From assembly GCA_017547285.1 (NCBI GenBank), contig JAFYQB010000027.1:1-32616 (forward strand): DNA of 32,616 nucleotides. Reading direction: 5' to 3'. The translations under genes and the position numbers were made by a program. Shown here piece after piece: positions 1-7,314 of this stretch; position 1 is the stretch's first letter; every line of letters starts with the position of its first letter. This DNA is from Clostridia bacterium. GTDB taxonomy: Bacteria; Bacillota; Clostridia; Christensenellales; Aristaeellaceae. A model generated the notes under the pieces. The model was not told the DNA's origin. It did no database searches and saw nothing but the letters and a program-made list of their open reading frames with translations.

Positions 1-29
1 AACGAGACTGATCCGTTCGGGACTTGTGC

Positions 30-248
30 TTATTTCTTTTCCTGTTGTTCTTCATTTTTTTCCCAGCCGTGGGCAGCCATGTATTCCTTTACGGCCTGAC
101 GAACCATTCCGGGCAGCGTTTGCCCCATGGATTCGGCAAAGGATTTCCAATCGTCACGGTCGGATGGGTTGAGTTCTATGTTGATTTGCGTTCTGCCCTT
201 GGCGCGATAACGCGCCTGCGCGGCTTTTTGTGCTTCTGTTTGCGCCAT
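30..248 (-). CDS. Ribbon-helix-helix (Arc/CopG-like) DNA-binding protein
   Basis: A 72-residue protein with a basic N-terminus, a short strand around residues 20-27 (RTQINIEL) and two predicted helices (residues 28-41 and 44-58, GMVRQAVKEYM), the layout of Arc/CopG/MetJ ribbon-helix-helix repressors that bind palindromic operators as dimers of dimers. The start ATG at 248 has GGAGG a few bases upstream. It is transcribed away from the small gene at 388. The shared spacer carries four CCTAGG-type palindromes, so autoregulation and control of the neighbour are likely (inference). The family includes antitoxins and plasmid copy-control proteins as well as ordinary repressors; nothing here decides between these. 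Confidence 0.75.
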   Translation of the reverse strand: MAQTEAQKAAQARYRAKGRTQINIELNPSDRDDWKSFAESMGQTLPGMVRQAVKEYMAAHGWEKNEEQQEKK

Positions 249-268
249 ACTGCCTCCAATAAATATAA

Positions 269-347
269 ACTAGGCTATTGAAATATAACCTAGGATATAT
301 TATAATAAATGTACTTTCCCTAGGATGTATCAATACCCTAGGGAAAG
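269..347. promoter_or_regulatory. CCTAGG operator array between divergent genes
   Basis: Four CCTAGG-type sites lie in the spacer: 269-274 (ACTAGG, degenerate), 289-294, 319-324 and 337-342. The last two sit in a perfect inverted repeat, CTTTCCCTAGG at 314-324 and its complement at 337-347. One site lies in the spacer between -35 and -10 of the plus-strand promoter and another just downstream of it, as expected for repression. The ribbon-helix-helix protein encoded at 30-248 is the obvious candidate ligand (inference). Confidence 0.6.
278..306 (+). promoter_or_regulatory. Consensus vegetative promoter
   Basis: TTGAAA at 278-283, a 17-base spacer and TATAAT at 301-306. It reads toward the small gene at 388 and is overlapped by the CCTAGG sites. 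Confidence 0.7.
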
Positions 348-387
348 CATAGCACAATGTATAACAGCCGTCAAGGAGGAAAGCGTT

Positions 388-576
388 ATGGATCAGCGAT
401 GGACAGAAGCGCAGGAAAAAGAAATATATCAGCAAATTGTTGAAGCTATCCAACAGGCCGAAAACGAAGGCCAGCCTGTCCGCGAAATCTATGAAGCCAT
501 CCAAAACGGAGCAGAAGTGCAGATCACGCTGGAACCATCTGCCAAAGGAAAAGTGCGCCTGTCTGTCTCCATCTAA
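388..576 (+). CDS. Small hypothetical protein under CCTAGG operator control
   Basis: A 62-residue acidic protein that I do not recognise. The reading frame is open from 325, but the start at 388 is chosen because an AAGGAGGA ribosome binding site lies at 373-380. Residues 4-42 look helical (glutamate and glutamine rich) and residues 44-62 look like two strands (VQITLEP and VRLSVSI) around a lysine-rich turn. There is no signal peptide or membrane segment. It is divergent from a ribbon-helix-helix gene and has a consensus promoter with overlapping operators. It could be the partner of a two-gene regulatory or toxin-antitoxin-like module, but no toxin motif is visible. Confidence 0.6.
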   Translation: MDQRWTEAQEKEIYQQIVEAIQQAENEGQPVREIYEAIQNGAEVQITLEPSAKGKVRLSVSI

Positions 577-583
577 ACAAAAA

Positions 584-610
584 GTCCCGGCAGCCAAAGC
601 CAGCCGGAAC
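584..610 (-). terminator. Rho-independent terminator for leftward transcripts
   Basis: CCGGC (587-591) pairs with GCCGG (603-607). Read on the minus strand the stem is followed by GACTTTTTG, so it would stop transcription arriving from the PHP gene and repeat element on its right. Confidence 0.5.
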
Positions 611-620
611 AAAAACGCAC

Positions 621-756
621 TCAAGCGAGCCGAGGGTCGTTGTTTGACCCTCGGCGGTCTTAGCAGCAGCCCCAAACAGAACCCACAACCTCTGACCGCG
701 TAAAACGCGGTCAGTCCATGGGTGCAGGGCGAAGCCCTGCCCGCCGGAGGCCTCCG
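621..756 (-). repeat. Dispersed multi-hairpin intergenic repeat, copy A
   Basis: The stretch lies exactly between a gene-free spacer and the stop codon of the minus-strand gene at 757. It holds four palindromes: H3 629-655 (GCCGAGGGTC with GACCCTCGGC), H2 692-714 (CTGACCGCG with CGCGGTCAG), H1 724-740 (GCAGGGC, GAA loop, GCCCTGC) and H0 745-756 (CGGAGGCCTCCG). The flanks of H3 (CAAGCGA and GGCGGTCTTAG) and the link CCCATGGGT between H2 and H1 recur in the copy at 18670-18804. The strand given is the direction in which H0 comes first. Confidence 0.7.
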
Positions 757-1590
757 TTAAATCTCCACCTCGTCCCACAGCGCGTCGCCCGTACCCAGAC
801 GGTGGATGACCTTGAAACCAGCCTGTTTGATCATGTCATAGGCCTGATCAAAGGCGCAGGTGAGGTTGTTGAAGTCGTGGCAGTCAGAGGTGATGGTCAC
901 TTTGCCGCCCATCTCACGCCAGGCGTTGAGCAGCTCCTGGGTGGGATAGGGATCCGGCAGATAGCCGCGCGCGATGCCGCCAGTGTTCACTTCCAGCACG
1001 CCGCCGCAGGGGAAAGCACGCTCCAGCGCGTTGAGGGCAATTTTGCGGTAGACAGGGGATTCGGGATCAAAGAGCTGGCGCTTGAGGGCCCACTTGCGGA
1101 TCAGGTCAAAGTGGCCGATGATCTCGGGCTTTTCGCGGTTGAGGAATTCCACAAAGATGTCGTAGTAGCGCTGGGTGAGGGCAATGCCGTCGCCGGCGAA
1201 TTCCTCGTCGCGGTACTTGATCAGCACATCGGGATCGCCGTCCGCCTGAGGCGCGTGGTCGGCGGCGTAAAAATAGTGCATGGAACCAAGGCGGTAATCC
1301 AGACCGCGGGTAATTTCCAGCGCTTCGGGGGTGGCCATGGCGTCCAGCTCCATGCCGCACCAGATGCGAACGCCGTCATGAGAAGGCTGCAGGGAGCGGA
1401 TGTGCTGGATGTACTTTTCCTGGTTTTCGGGCTTCATGGACCAGGTGGAGGCAAAGCCGGGGTTGCCGTGGCCGGAGAAGCCGAGACTGACAAAACCATT
1501 GGCTTTGGCAGCTGCGATCATTTCTTCCGGCTTGTTTTTGCCATCGCAGTAGATGGAGTGGGTGTGAGAATTGCTAAGGAAAGGGCTCAT
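757..1590 (-). CDS. hisK: Histidinol-phosphatase, PHP family
   Basis: A 277-residue PHP-domain phosphoesterase of the HisJ/HisK type, which hydrolyses histidinol phosphate in histidine synthesis using a trinuclear metal site. Visible metal-binding motifs are SHTHS (H9, H11), FSGHGN near residue 40, GMELD, GSMHY, GHFDLIRK, VLEVNTGG and the terminal TSDCHD. Length fits the family. The ATG at 1590 follows AAGGAG with good spacing. No other his genes are visible, so it stands alone, as this gene often does in Bacillota; another phosphomonoesterase substrate is possible. A strong hairpin separates it from hpf upstream. Confidence 0.8.
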   Translation of the reverse strand: MSPFLSNSHTHSIYCDGKNKPEEMIAAAKANGFVSLGFSGHGNPGFASTWSMKPENQEKYIQHIRSLQPSHDGVRIWCGMELDAMATPEALEITRGLDYRLGSMHYFYAADHAPQADGDPDVLIKYRDEEFAGDGIALTQRYYDIFVEFLNREKPEIIGHFDLIRKWALKRQLFDPESPVYRKIALNALERAFPCGGVLEVNTGGIARGYLPDPYPTQELLNAWREMGGKVTITSDCHDFNNLTCAFDQAYDMIKQAGFKVIHRLGTGDALWDEVEI

Positions 1591-1618
1591 TGGTTTAACT
1601 CCTTACTATCATGAAAAT

Positions 1619-1643
1619 CCGGCGCGGCTGAATGCCGCGCCGG
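1619..1643 (-). terminator. Terminator after hpf
   Basis: A perfect 10-bp stem, CCGGCGCGGC (1619-1628) with GCCGCGCCGG (1634-1643) and a 5-base loop, followed on the minus strand by GGATTTTC. Confidence 0.7.
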
Positions 1644-1678
1644 CCTTATGTAGGCTGACTGATTCAGACGACCATCGG

Positions 1679-2224
1679 TCAGGCTTCCGGCTCCATCAGG
1701 CCCAGATCGCCATCCTTGCGCAGATAGAGCACATTGGTACGATCGGTTTCCACATTCACAAATACGAAGAAGCTGTGGCCCAGCAGTTCCATCTGCAGGA
1801 TCGCATCCTCCACGCTCATGGGGCGTACCGGGAAGGACTTTGTGCGCACCACCTTGCGGGCGGTTTCCTCCGCGGCGGGAGCGGCCTCGGCGTCGTATTC
1901 CAGCTCGGCCGGGTTAAATGCATCCTCGCGCAGGCGTTTGTCCAGCTTGGTGCGGTGCTTGTGGATCTGACGTTCCAGCTTGGCCAGAGACTGGTCAATG
2001 CTTACATACAGGTTATCATCATTGGTAGCCTCGGCGCGCAGCGTTACGCCGCCAACAGGCACGGTGATCTCGCAGGTGCGGCGGTTGTTCTTTTCGCGGG
2101 TGAGACGCACAAAAATCTCGGTGTTCTGGTCGAGATAGCGTCCCATCTTGGAAACCTTGCGCATGATGCGGTCGTTGATGCCGGGGGTTACTACCATATT
2201 CTTAGCGGTGATGGTCGTCTTCAT
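1679..2224 (-). CDS. hpf: Ribosome hibernation promoting factor, long form
   Basis: A 181-residue protein of the long HPF class, which dimerises 70S ribosomes into inactive 100S particles in stationary phase. Residues 1-100 are the S30AE/YfiA domain (KNMVVTPGINDRIMRKVSKM at the start, then the RTCEITVPVGG strand). Residues 105-128 are an acidic alanine-rich linker, and residues 128-178 are the C-terminal dimerisation domain (VVRTKSFPVRPMSVEDAI, then LGHSFFVFVNVETDRTNVLYLRKD split by a short turn). The ATG at 2224 follows AAAGGAG. A short leader ORF ends inside this ribosome binding site. A strong terminator follows the gene. Confidence 0.9.
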   Translation of the reverse strand: MKTTITAKNMVVTPGINDRIMRKVSKMGRYLDQNTEIFVRLTREKNNRRTCEITVPVGGVTLRAEATNDDNLYVSIDQSLAKLERQIHKHRTKLDKRLREDAFNPAELEYDAEAAPAAEETARKVVRTKSFPVRPMSVEDAILQMELLGHSFFVFVNVETDRTNVLYLRKDGDLGLMEPEA

Positions 2225-2228
2225 AGTT

Positions 2229-2291
2229 TTACTCCTTTATTAACGAAATCAGCCTTTGCGGAAGGGAATGCCAAAAATGTGCGGGCGCCAT
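2229..2291 (-). CDS. Putative 20-codon leader peptide upstream of hpf
   Basis: An ATG at 2291 preceded by AAAGGAG at 9-base spacing opens a 20-codon frame ending in TAA at 2229-2231, four bases before the hpf start and inside the hpf ribosome binding region (AAGGAGTAA). The peptide starts MAPAHFW and ends LISLIKE. The position suggests translational coupling or a sensing leader, but it may be a chance frame. Confidence 0.35.
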   Translation of the reverse strand: MAPAHFWHSLPQRLISLIKE

Positions 2292-2481
2292 GGGAACCAC
2301 GCTCCTTTCCGTAAAATATGGTATGCGGGCAGGCGATCGATACCCGTTCTGGTTTTCATCATCCTCTTTCTTCTCTGTGTTTATTGTTTTCGACGTGACT
2401 GGCAAAAATTCCTGCAAGAAAGATATGAATAAACCGTAACAAAGCGTTGCCTGCGCCCAATGCACCGTTCCTGCCTTTGGA

Positions 2482-2510
2482 TTGACTTTACGCGCATTTT
2501 GCGGTAAGAT
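2482..2510 (+). promoter_or_regulatory. Strong vegetative promoter of the wbpABDE-like operon
   Basis: TTGACT at 2482-2487, a 17-base spacer and TAAGAT at 2505-2510. It leaves a leader of about 75 bases before the AGGAGAG ribosome binding site and the ATG at 2593. I see no riboswitch in the leader. Confidence 0.7.
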
Positions 2511-2592
2511 ACATAGTTGGGAGCGGTGTATCTATCTATTACCCGTATTCCCGGTTTATGAAACCAATTTGTGCGCAAGAGGAGAGAACGGC

Positions 2593-3900
2593 ATGTCTGT
2601 TTTGAAGCAAAAGATTCTGGATCGCACGGTTACGCTGGGCGTTGTGGGCCTGGGTTATGTAGGTTTGCCTCTGGCTGTGGAAAAGGCCAAGGCTGGTTTT
2701 CAGGTAATCGGTTTTGATGTGCAGGACCAGAAGGTAGACATGGTCAACCAGGGTCATAACTATATCGGCGACGTTGTGGACAGCGATCTGGAAAAGATCG
2801 TGCGCGAGGGCTATCTGCGCGCTACCACGGATTTTGCCTCCGTGGCCAGCTGCGACTGCGTCTGCATCGCCGTGCCCACCCCGCTGGATGCTCACCAGCA
2901 GCCTGATATCAGCTATGTGCGTGCCTCTGCCGAGAGCATCATGCCTCATATGCACAAGGATATGCTGATCGTGCTGGAATCCACCACCTATCCCGGCACC
3001 ACCGAAGAACTGCTCAAGCCCATTCTGGAAAAGAGCGGCCTCAAGTGCGGCGTGGATTTCTATCTGGCGTTCTCCCCTGAACGCGTGGATCCCGGCAACC
3101 TGATCTACAAGACCAAGAACACCCCCAAGGTGGTGGGCGGCTGCACCCCCGAGTGCACCGATATTGCCGCTACCCTGTACGAAGCCGTGCTGGAAGCTCC
3201 CGTGCACCGTGTGAGCTGCCCCGCCGTGGCTGAAATGGAAAAGATTCTGGAAAACACCTACCGTAATGTTAATATCGGTCTGGTGAATGAAATGGCCATG
3301 CTGTGCGACCGCATGGGCATCAGCATCTGGGAAGTGGTGGACGCCGCCAAATCGAAGCCCTACGGCTTCCAGGCCTTCTATCCCGGCCCCGGTCTGGGCG
3401 GTCACTGCATCCCGCTGGATCCCTACTACCTGAGCTGGAAGGCCCGCGAGTACGGCTTCCACACCAGCATGATCGAAAGCTCCATGATGATCAACGACCG
3501 CATGCCCGAGTACTGCGTGGACCGTGCCATGGAAGCCCTGAACGACAAGAAGAAGGCCATGAACGGCGCAAAGGTGCTGGTGCTGGGCGTTGCCTACAAG
3601 CAGGATATCGATGACTATCGTGAGTCTCCCGCCATCCGCGTGATCGAAGCCCTCAAGAAGCGCGGCGCCGTGGTGGAATACTACGATCCCTACATCGCCG
3701 AATACCGTGAGCACGGCGTGGTGGAAAAGGGTCTGACCGAACTGACCGCCGAAAAGCTGGCTGATGCCGACCTGGTCATGGTCACCACCGCCCACACCAC
3801 CGTGGATTATGACTTTGTGGCCGAGCATGCCGACCTGATCTTCGACACCAAGAACGCCATGAAGAAGGTACAGAAGCGCGAAAATATCCGCGTACTGTAA
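2593..3900 (+). CDS. wbpA: UDP-N-acetyl-D-glucosamine 6-dehydrogenase (WbpA/WecC-like)
   Basis: A 435-residue nucleotide-sugar dehydrogenase that oxidises UDP-GlcNAc at C6 to the uronic acid in two NAD-dependent steps. The N-terminal Rossmann motif is GVVGLGYVGLPLA (about residues 14-26). The central domain holds AFSPERVDPG, and the catalytic cysteine is in GPGLGGHCIPLDPYY (C272). The C-terminal UDP-binding domain has VLGVAYKQDIDDYRESPA. The frame is open further upstream, but the ATG at 2593 is preceded by GAGGAGAG and gives the family N-terminus. The following genes are homologues of wbpB, wbpD and wbpE, which argues for the UDP-GlcNAc substrate over UDP-glucose. Confidence 0.88.
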   Translation: MSVLKQKILDRTVTLGVVGLGYVGLPLAVEKAKAGFQVIGFDVQDQKVDMVNQGHNYIGDVVDSDLEKIVREGYLRATTDFASVASCDCVCIAVPTPLDAHQQPDISYVRASAESIMPHMHKDMLIVLESTTYPGTTEELLKPILEKSGLKCGVDFYLAFSPERVDPGNLIYKTKNTPKVVGGCTPECTDIAATLYEAVLEAPVHRVSCPAVAEMEKILENTYRNVNIGLVNEMAMLCDRMGISIWEVVDAAKSKPYGFQAFYPGPGLGGHCIPLDPYYLSWKAREYGFHTSMIESSMMINDRMPEYCVDRAMEALNDKKKAMNGAKVLVLGVAYKQDIDDYRESPAIRVIEALKKRGAVVEYYDPYIAEYREHGVVEKGLTELTAEKLADADLVMVTTAHTTVDYDFVAEHADLIFDTKNAMKKVQKRENIRVL

Positions 3901-3915
3901 AAGGAGTTCCTCCAT

Positions 3916-5016
3916 ATGAGTGAAAAGCTTCGCTATGCGCTGATCGGCTGCGGACGCATCGCGCCCAACCACATCGCGGCAGTCATGAACAACGCGGATG
4001 AGCTGGAACTGTGCGCCGTGTGCGACCCTGTGGCCGAGCGCATGGAAGCCGTGCTGGCGCCTGTGCCGGAAAACCAGCGCGCACAGGTGCGCCGCTATGC
4101 GGACTACCGTGAACTGCTGGAAAAGGAGCAGCCCCAGCTGTGCGCCATCGCTACCGAGAGCGGTTATCATGCCGCCATCGGTCTGGATGTGATTGCTGCC
4201 GGCAGCAGTCTGATCATTGAAAAACCCATCGCCCTGTCCATGGCGGATGCGCGCAGGCTGATCAAAGCGGCGGAGGAAAAGGGCGTCAAGCTGTGCGCCT
4301 GCCACCAGAACCGCTTCAACAAGTCCATCCGCAAGATCCGTTCCGCCGTGGAGGAGCAGCGTTTTGGCCGCATGCTGCACGGCGCGGCGCATATCCGCTG
4401 GAACCGCGGCCCGGCCTATTATGAACAGGCCAGGTGGCGCGGTACCTGGGCGCAGGACGGCGGTGCTCTGATGAACCAGTGCATTCACAACATCGACCTG
4501 CTGCGCTGGATGATGGGCGACGATGTGACCGAAGTGATGGCCTATACCGATAACCTCAACCATGATTACATTCAGGCTGAGGATCTGGGCATGGCGCTGG
4601 TGAAATTTGCAAACGGCGCATATGGCATCATTGAAGGCACCACCAACATCTATCCCCACAACCTGGAAGAAACGCTGTATCTGTTTGGCGAAAACGGCAC
4701 CGTGAAGGCCGGCGGCAAGAGCGTGAACATCATCGAAGAGTGGGATTTCAAGGATGGCCGCGGCGATCCCGCCGCCATCAAGCAGCACTATGGCGAGAAC
4801 CCGCCCAATGTATACGGCTTTGGACATACCCCGCTGTATGCGGATGTGATCGACGCCATTCGCCAGGACCGCGCCCCCTATGTGGACGGCTATGCCGGCA
4901 TGCGCGCACTGGAAATGGTGCTGGCCATTTACAAGTCTGCTGCGGAGCACCGTCCCGTGCAGCTGCCTCTGGACGAATGCGCCACCACCGATTTTGAAGG
5001 GCGGTTCGGACGATGA
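3916..5016 (+). CDS. wbpB: Gfo/Idh/MocA-family UDP-GlcNAcA 3-dehydrogenase (WbpB-like)
   Basis: A 366-residue oxidoreductase. An N-terminal Rossmann fold starts with LIGCGRIAPNH (residues 9-19), EKP at residues 102-104 marks the Gfo/Idh/MocA catalytic lysine region, and DGGALMNQCIHNIDLL (residues 181-196) carries the conserved histidine. In the Wbp pathway it oxidises C3 of UDP-GlcNAcA to the 3-keto sugar that the aminotransferase uses. It lies 15 bases after wbpA with an AAAGGAG site and overlaps the next gene by four bases (ATGA), so translation is probably coupled. The family is broad, and the specific substrate is inferred from the neighbours. Confidence 0.82.
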   Translation: MSEKLRYALIGCGRIAPNHIAAVMNNADELELCAVCDPVAERMEAVLAPVPENQRAQVRRYADYRELLEKEQPQLCAIATESGYHAAIGLDVIAAGSSLIIEKPIALSMADARRLIKAAEEKGVKLCACHQNRFNKSIRKIRSAVEEQRFGRMLHGAAHIRWNRGPAYYEQARWRGTWAQDGGALMNQCIHNIDLLRWMMGDDVTEVMAYTDNLNHDYIQAEDLGMALVKFANGAYGIIEGTTNIYPHNLEETLYLFGENGTVKAGGKSVNIIEEWDFKDGRGDPAAIKQHYGENPPNVYGFGHTPLYADVIDAIRQDRAPYVDGYAGMRALEMVLAIYKSAAEHRPVQLPLDECATTDFEGRFGR

Positions 5017-5576
5017 GCGTGTATATCCATCCCACCGCTGTGGTGGATGAGGGCGCGCAGATCGGCGAGGGCACCAAAGTATGGCATTTCAGCCATGTGG
5101 AGGGCACCGCAAAGATCGGCGAAAAGTGTTCCATCGGCCAGAATGCCTATGTAGGGCAGCGTACCGTGATTGGTAACGGCTGCAAGCTGCAGAACAATGT
5201 AAGCATTTATGAAGGCGTTACGCTGGGCGACGGCGTTTTCTGCGGCCCCAGCTGCGTATTTACCAACGACCTTACGCCGCGAGCTCTCTTCCCCAAGGGG
5301 CATGAGAACTTTGTGCCCACCCCTGTGGAGGACGGAGCGTCCATCGGCGCAAACGCTACCATCGTGTGCGGTCACCGGATCGGCCGCTGCGCCATGATCG
5401 GCGCGGGCGCGGTGGTGACCACCGACGTGCCGCCCCATGCGCTGATGCTGGGCGTGCCTGCAAAGCTGCGCGGTTTTGTGTGCACCTGCGGCGAACTTTT
5501 GCACGACCAGATGACCTGCCCCAAGTGCGCACGGCGTTTTGAGCCGGACGGCGAAGGGCTTCGGGAGGTTAAGTAA
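5013..5576 (+). CDS. wbpD: Left-handed beta-helix N-acetyltransferase (WbpD-like) with a C-terminal zinc ribbon
   Basis: A 187-residue hexapeptide-repeat acyltransferase. Repeats run from residue 5 (IHPTAVVDEGAQIGEG) to about residue 150, with IGENC- and IGNGC-like turns and the usual IGAGAVVTTDVPPHALMLGVPA close. It would acetylate the 3-amino group of UDP-2-acetamido-3-amino-2,3-dideoxyglucuronate from acetyl-CoA. The last 35 residues carry four cysteines in the pattern CTC...CPKC, a probable zinc ribbon beyond the minimal enzyme. The start ATG overlaps the wbpB stop and the stop overlaps the start of the next gene, typical of a tightly coupled operon. Confidence 0.83.
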   Translation: MSVYIHPTAVVDEGAQIGEGTKVWHFSHVEGTAKIGEKCSIGQNAYVGQRTVIGNGCKLQNNVSIYEGVTLGDGVFCGPSCVFTNDLTPRALFPKGHENFVPTPVEDGASIGANATIVCGHRIGRCAMIGAGAVVTTDVPPHALMLGVPAKLRGFVCTCGELLHDQMTCPKCARRFEPDGEGLREVK

Positions 5577-6709
5577 TGCAGTTCCGTGATCTGAAGGCGC
5601 AGTATCAGGCGCTGAAAACCGAAATTGACGCGGGTATGGCGGATGTGCTGGCCAGCGGCCAGTTCATTCTGGGCAAGCAGGTAGGAGAGCTGGAACAGAA
5701 GCTGGCGGAGGATGTGAACCGTCCCTACTGCGTAAGCTGCGCCAACGGCACCGATGCATTGGTACTGGCGCTGATGCTGTGGGGCATCGGCCCCGGCGAT
5801 GCGGCATTCGTGCCGGATTTCACCTATTTCGCTTCCGCCGGCTGCGCCAGCACCGTGGGCGCGGAGGTCATTCCCGTGGATATCGACCTGACCACTTTCA
5901 ACATGTGCCCTGATGCGCTGGAAGCAGCTATCGAACGTGTGAAGCTGGAAGGCAAGTTCCGTCCTGCCGTGGTGATCCCTGTTGACCTGTTCGGCCTGCC
6001 TGCCGACCACGACCGCATTGCCGCCATTGCAAAGAAGCATGGCATGCGCGTGCTGGAGGACGGCGCACAGGGCTACGGCGGACAGATCGGCGACCGTCAG
6101 GCCTGTTCCTTTGGCGATGCAGCCACCACTTCCTTCTTCCCGGCCAAGCCCCTGGGCTGCTACGGCGATGGCGGCGCCATCTTTGTGGACAGCGAGGAGG
6201 AGGACGCGCTCCTGCGTTCTCTGCGCGCCAACGGCCGCGGCGTGGAAGACAAGTATGATAATCAGCGCATCGGCATGAATTCCCGTCTGGATACGCTGCA
6301 GGCGGCGATTCTGCTGCCCAAGCTGAAGGCCCTGCGCGAATACGAAATCGCAGCCATCAATGAAGCTGCCAGAAAGTATACCCAGGCGCTCGGTGATGCG
6401 GTGAAGACCCCGGTCATCCCCGAAGGCTATACCAGCAGCTGGGCGCAGTACAGCGTGCTGCTGGAGAACCGCAAGCAGCGCGACGGCGTGCAGAAAGTTC
6501 TGAAGGAACAGGGCATTCCCACCATGATCTACTATCCGCGCGGCGTGCATCAGCAGACCGCGTATGCGGACCGTCACTGGTCGGATGAAATCTTCCCCAA
6601 CACGGTGGAGGCGACCAACCGCATTCTTTCTTTGCCCATGCATCCCTATCTGACGGATGAGGACATCGATACCGTATCCACCGCCCTGAAAAAGGCGATT
6701 CGCGGCTGA
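5576..6709 (+). CDS. wbpE: DegT/DnrJ/EryC1/StrS sugar aminotransferase (WbpE-like)
   Basis: A 377-residue PLP-dependent aminotransferase of the sugar-nucleotide class, expected to convert the 3-keto intermediate to the 3-amino sugar with glutamate as donor. Diagnostic features are CANGTDALVLAL (residues 55-66), EDGAQGYGG with the PLP-binding aspartate (D162), and SFFPAKPLGCYGDGGA with the Schiff-base lysine K191. Length is normal. Its ATG shares a base with the stop of the acetyltransferase gene (TAATG). It is the last gene of the operon and is followed by a GC-rich terminator. No epimerase or glycosyltransferase gene is adjacent, so the final sugar and its polymer are encoded elsewhere. Confidence 0.87.
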   Translation: MQFRDLKAQYQALKTEIDAGMADVLASGQFILGKQVGELEQKLAEDVNRPYCVSCANGTDALVLALMLWGIGPGDAAFVPDFTYFASAGCASTVGAEVIPVDIDLTTFNMCPDALEAAIERVKLEGKFRPAVVIPVDLFGLPADHDRIAAIAKKHGMRVLEDGAQGYGGQIGDRQACSFGDAATTSFFPAKPLGCYGDGGAIFVDSEEEDALLRSLRANGRGVEDKYDNQRIGMNSRLDTLQAAILLPKLKALREYEIAAINEAARKYTQALGDAVKTPVIPEGYTSSWAQYSVLLENRKQRDGVQKVLKEQGIPTMIYYPRGVHQQTAYADRHWSDEIFPNTVEATNRILSLPMHPYLTDEDIDTVSTALKKAIRG

Positions 6710-6733
6710 GGTGTAAACAAACCATAAACTTAA

Positions 6734-6763
6734 CCGGCGCGGAGTGTTTTCCAGCGCCGGTTT
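6734..6763 (+). terminator. Terminator of the wbp-like operon
   Basis: CCGGCGC (6734-6740) pairs with GCGCCGG (6754-6760) and is followed by TTTCC. A TATAAT box at 6768-6773 just downstream may belong to the promoter of the next gene, but its -35 is weak. Confidence 0.65.
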
Positions 6764-6794
6764 CCTGTATAATAGGGAAAAGGAGATGATGCTT

Positions 6795-7292
6795 GTGATC
6801 GAGATCCGTCCGCTTACCCATGAAGACAATCTGATCGAGGTGGGGGAACTGCATGCCGTCAGCTGGCAGCAGACCTACCAGCGCATTCTTCCCCAGCATT
6901 TTCTGGACCGGCTGACGCATGACCGGTGGAGCGCAGTGCTGCGCGCAGATCCAGGCGCCTCCCTTGGCATGTTTGAGGATGGGACGCTGATCGGTACTGC
7001 CAGGCTGGGCTTTCCGCGCGAAGAAGACCGGGCGGGGTATGGCGAGATCATGGATATCCACCTGCTTCCCGAAAAAGAAGGACAGGGCTATGGCCGCAAA
7101 CTGCTGGATGCCTGTATGGATGCGCTGAAGGAGCAGGGCTGCGAAAATGTATGCCTCTGGGTGATGTGCGCAAACACCCACGCGGTCATGTTCTATGTTC
7201 ATATGGATTTTCATCCCACAGGCAGGATTCATCTGGAAAACTACGGCGGCGAGAACGTGGAACTGATGGAAATGATCAGACCGCTTATTTAA
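6795..7292 (+). CDS. GNAT-family N-acetyltransferase
   Basis: A 165-residue GNAT acetyltransferase. The acetyl-CoA binding loop is visible as LLPEKEGQGYGRKLLDACMDAL, in which the Q/R-x-x-G-x-G/A signature is EGQGYGRK, followed by VCLWVMCANTHAVMFY and a C-terminal GFHPTGR-like segment (DFHPTGRIHL). The start is a judgement: the AGGAG at 6781-6785 is too close to ATG 6786 and 6789, so GTG 6795, nine bases downstream, fits best and gives the family start IEIRPLTHED. The substrate cannot be told. It lies 22 bases before the secreted deacetylase gene and may be co-transcribed with it. Confidence 0.8.
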   Translation: MIEIRPLTHEDNLIEVGELHAVSWQQTYQRILPQHFLDRLTHDRWSAVLRADPGASLGMFEDGTLIGTARLGFPREEDRAGYGEIMDIHLLPEKEGQGYGRKLLDACMDALKEQGCENVCLWVMCANTHAVMFYVHMDFHPTGRIHLENYGGENVELMEMIRPLI

Positions 7293-7314
7293 CTTACATA
7301 CAGGAGACAAATCA

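Noticed and set aside
2511..2592. A riboswitch in the wbp operon leader
   Set aside because: The leader is short and shows no conserved aptamer motif or terminator/anti-terminator pair.
2539..4950. An 803-codon open frame on the minus strand opposite wbpA and wbpB
   Set aside because: It mirrors the codon structure of two clearly recognised genes, is rich in histidine, glycine and valine as expected for an antisense shadow, and has no recognisable domain or ribosome binding site.
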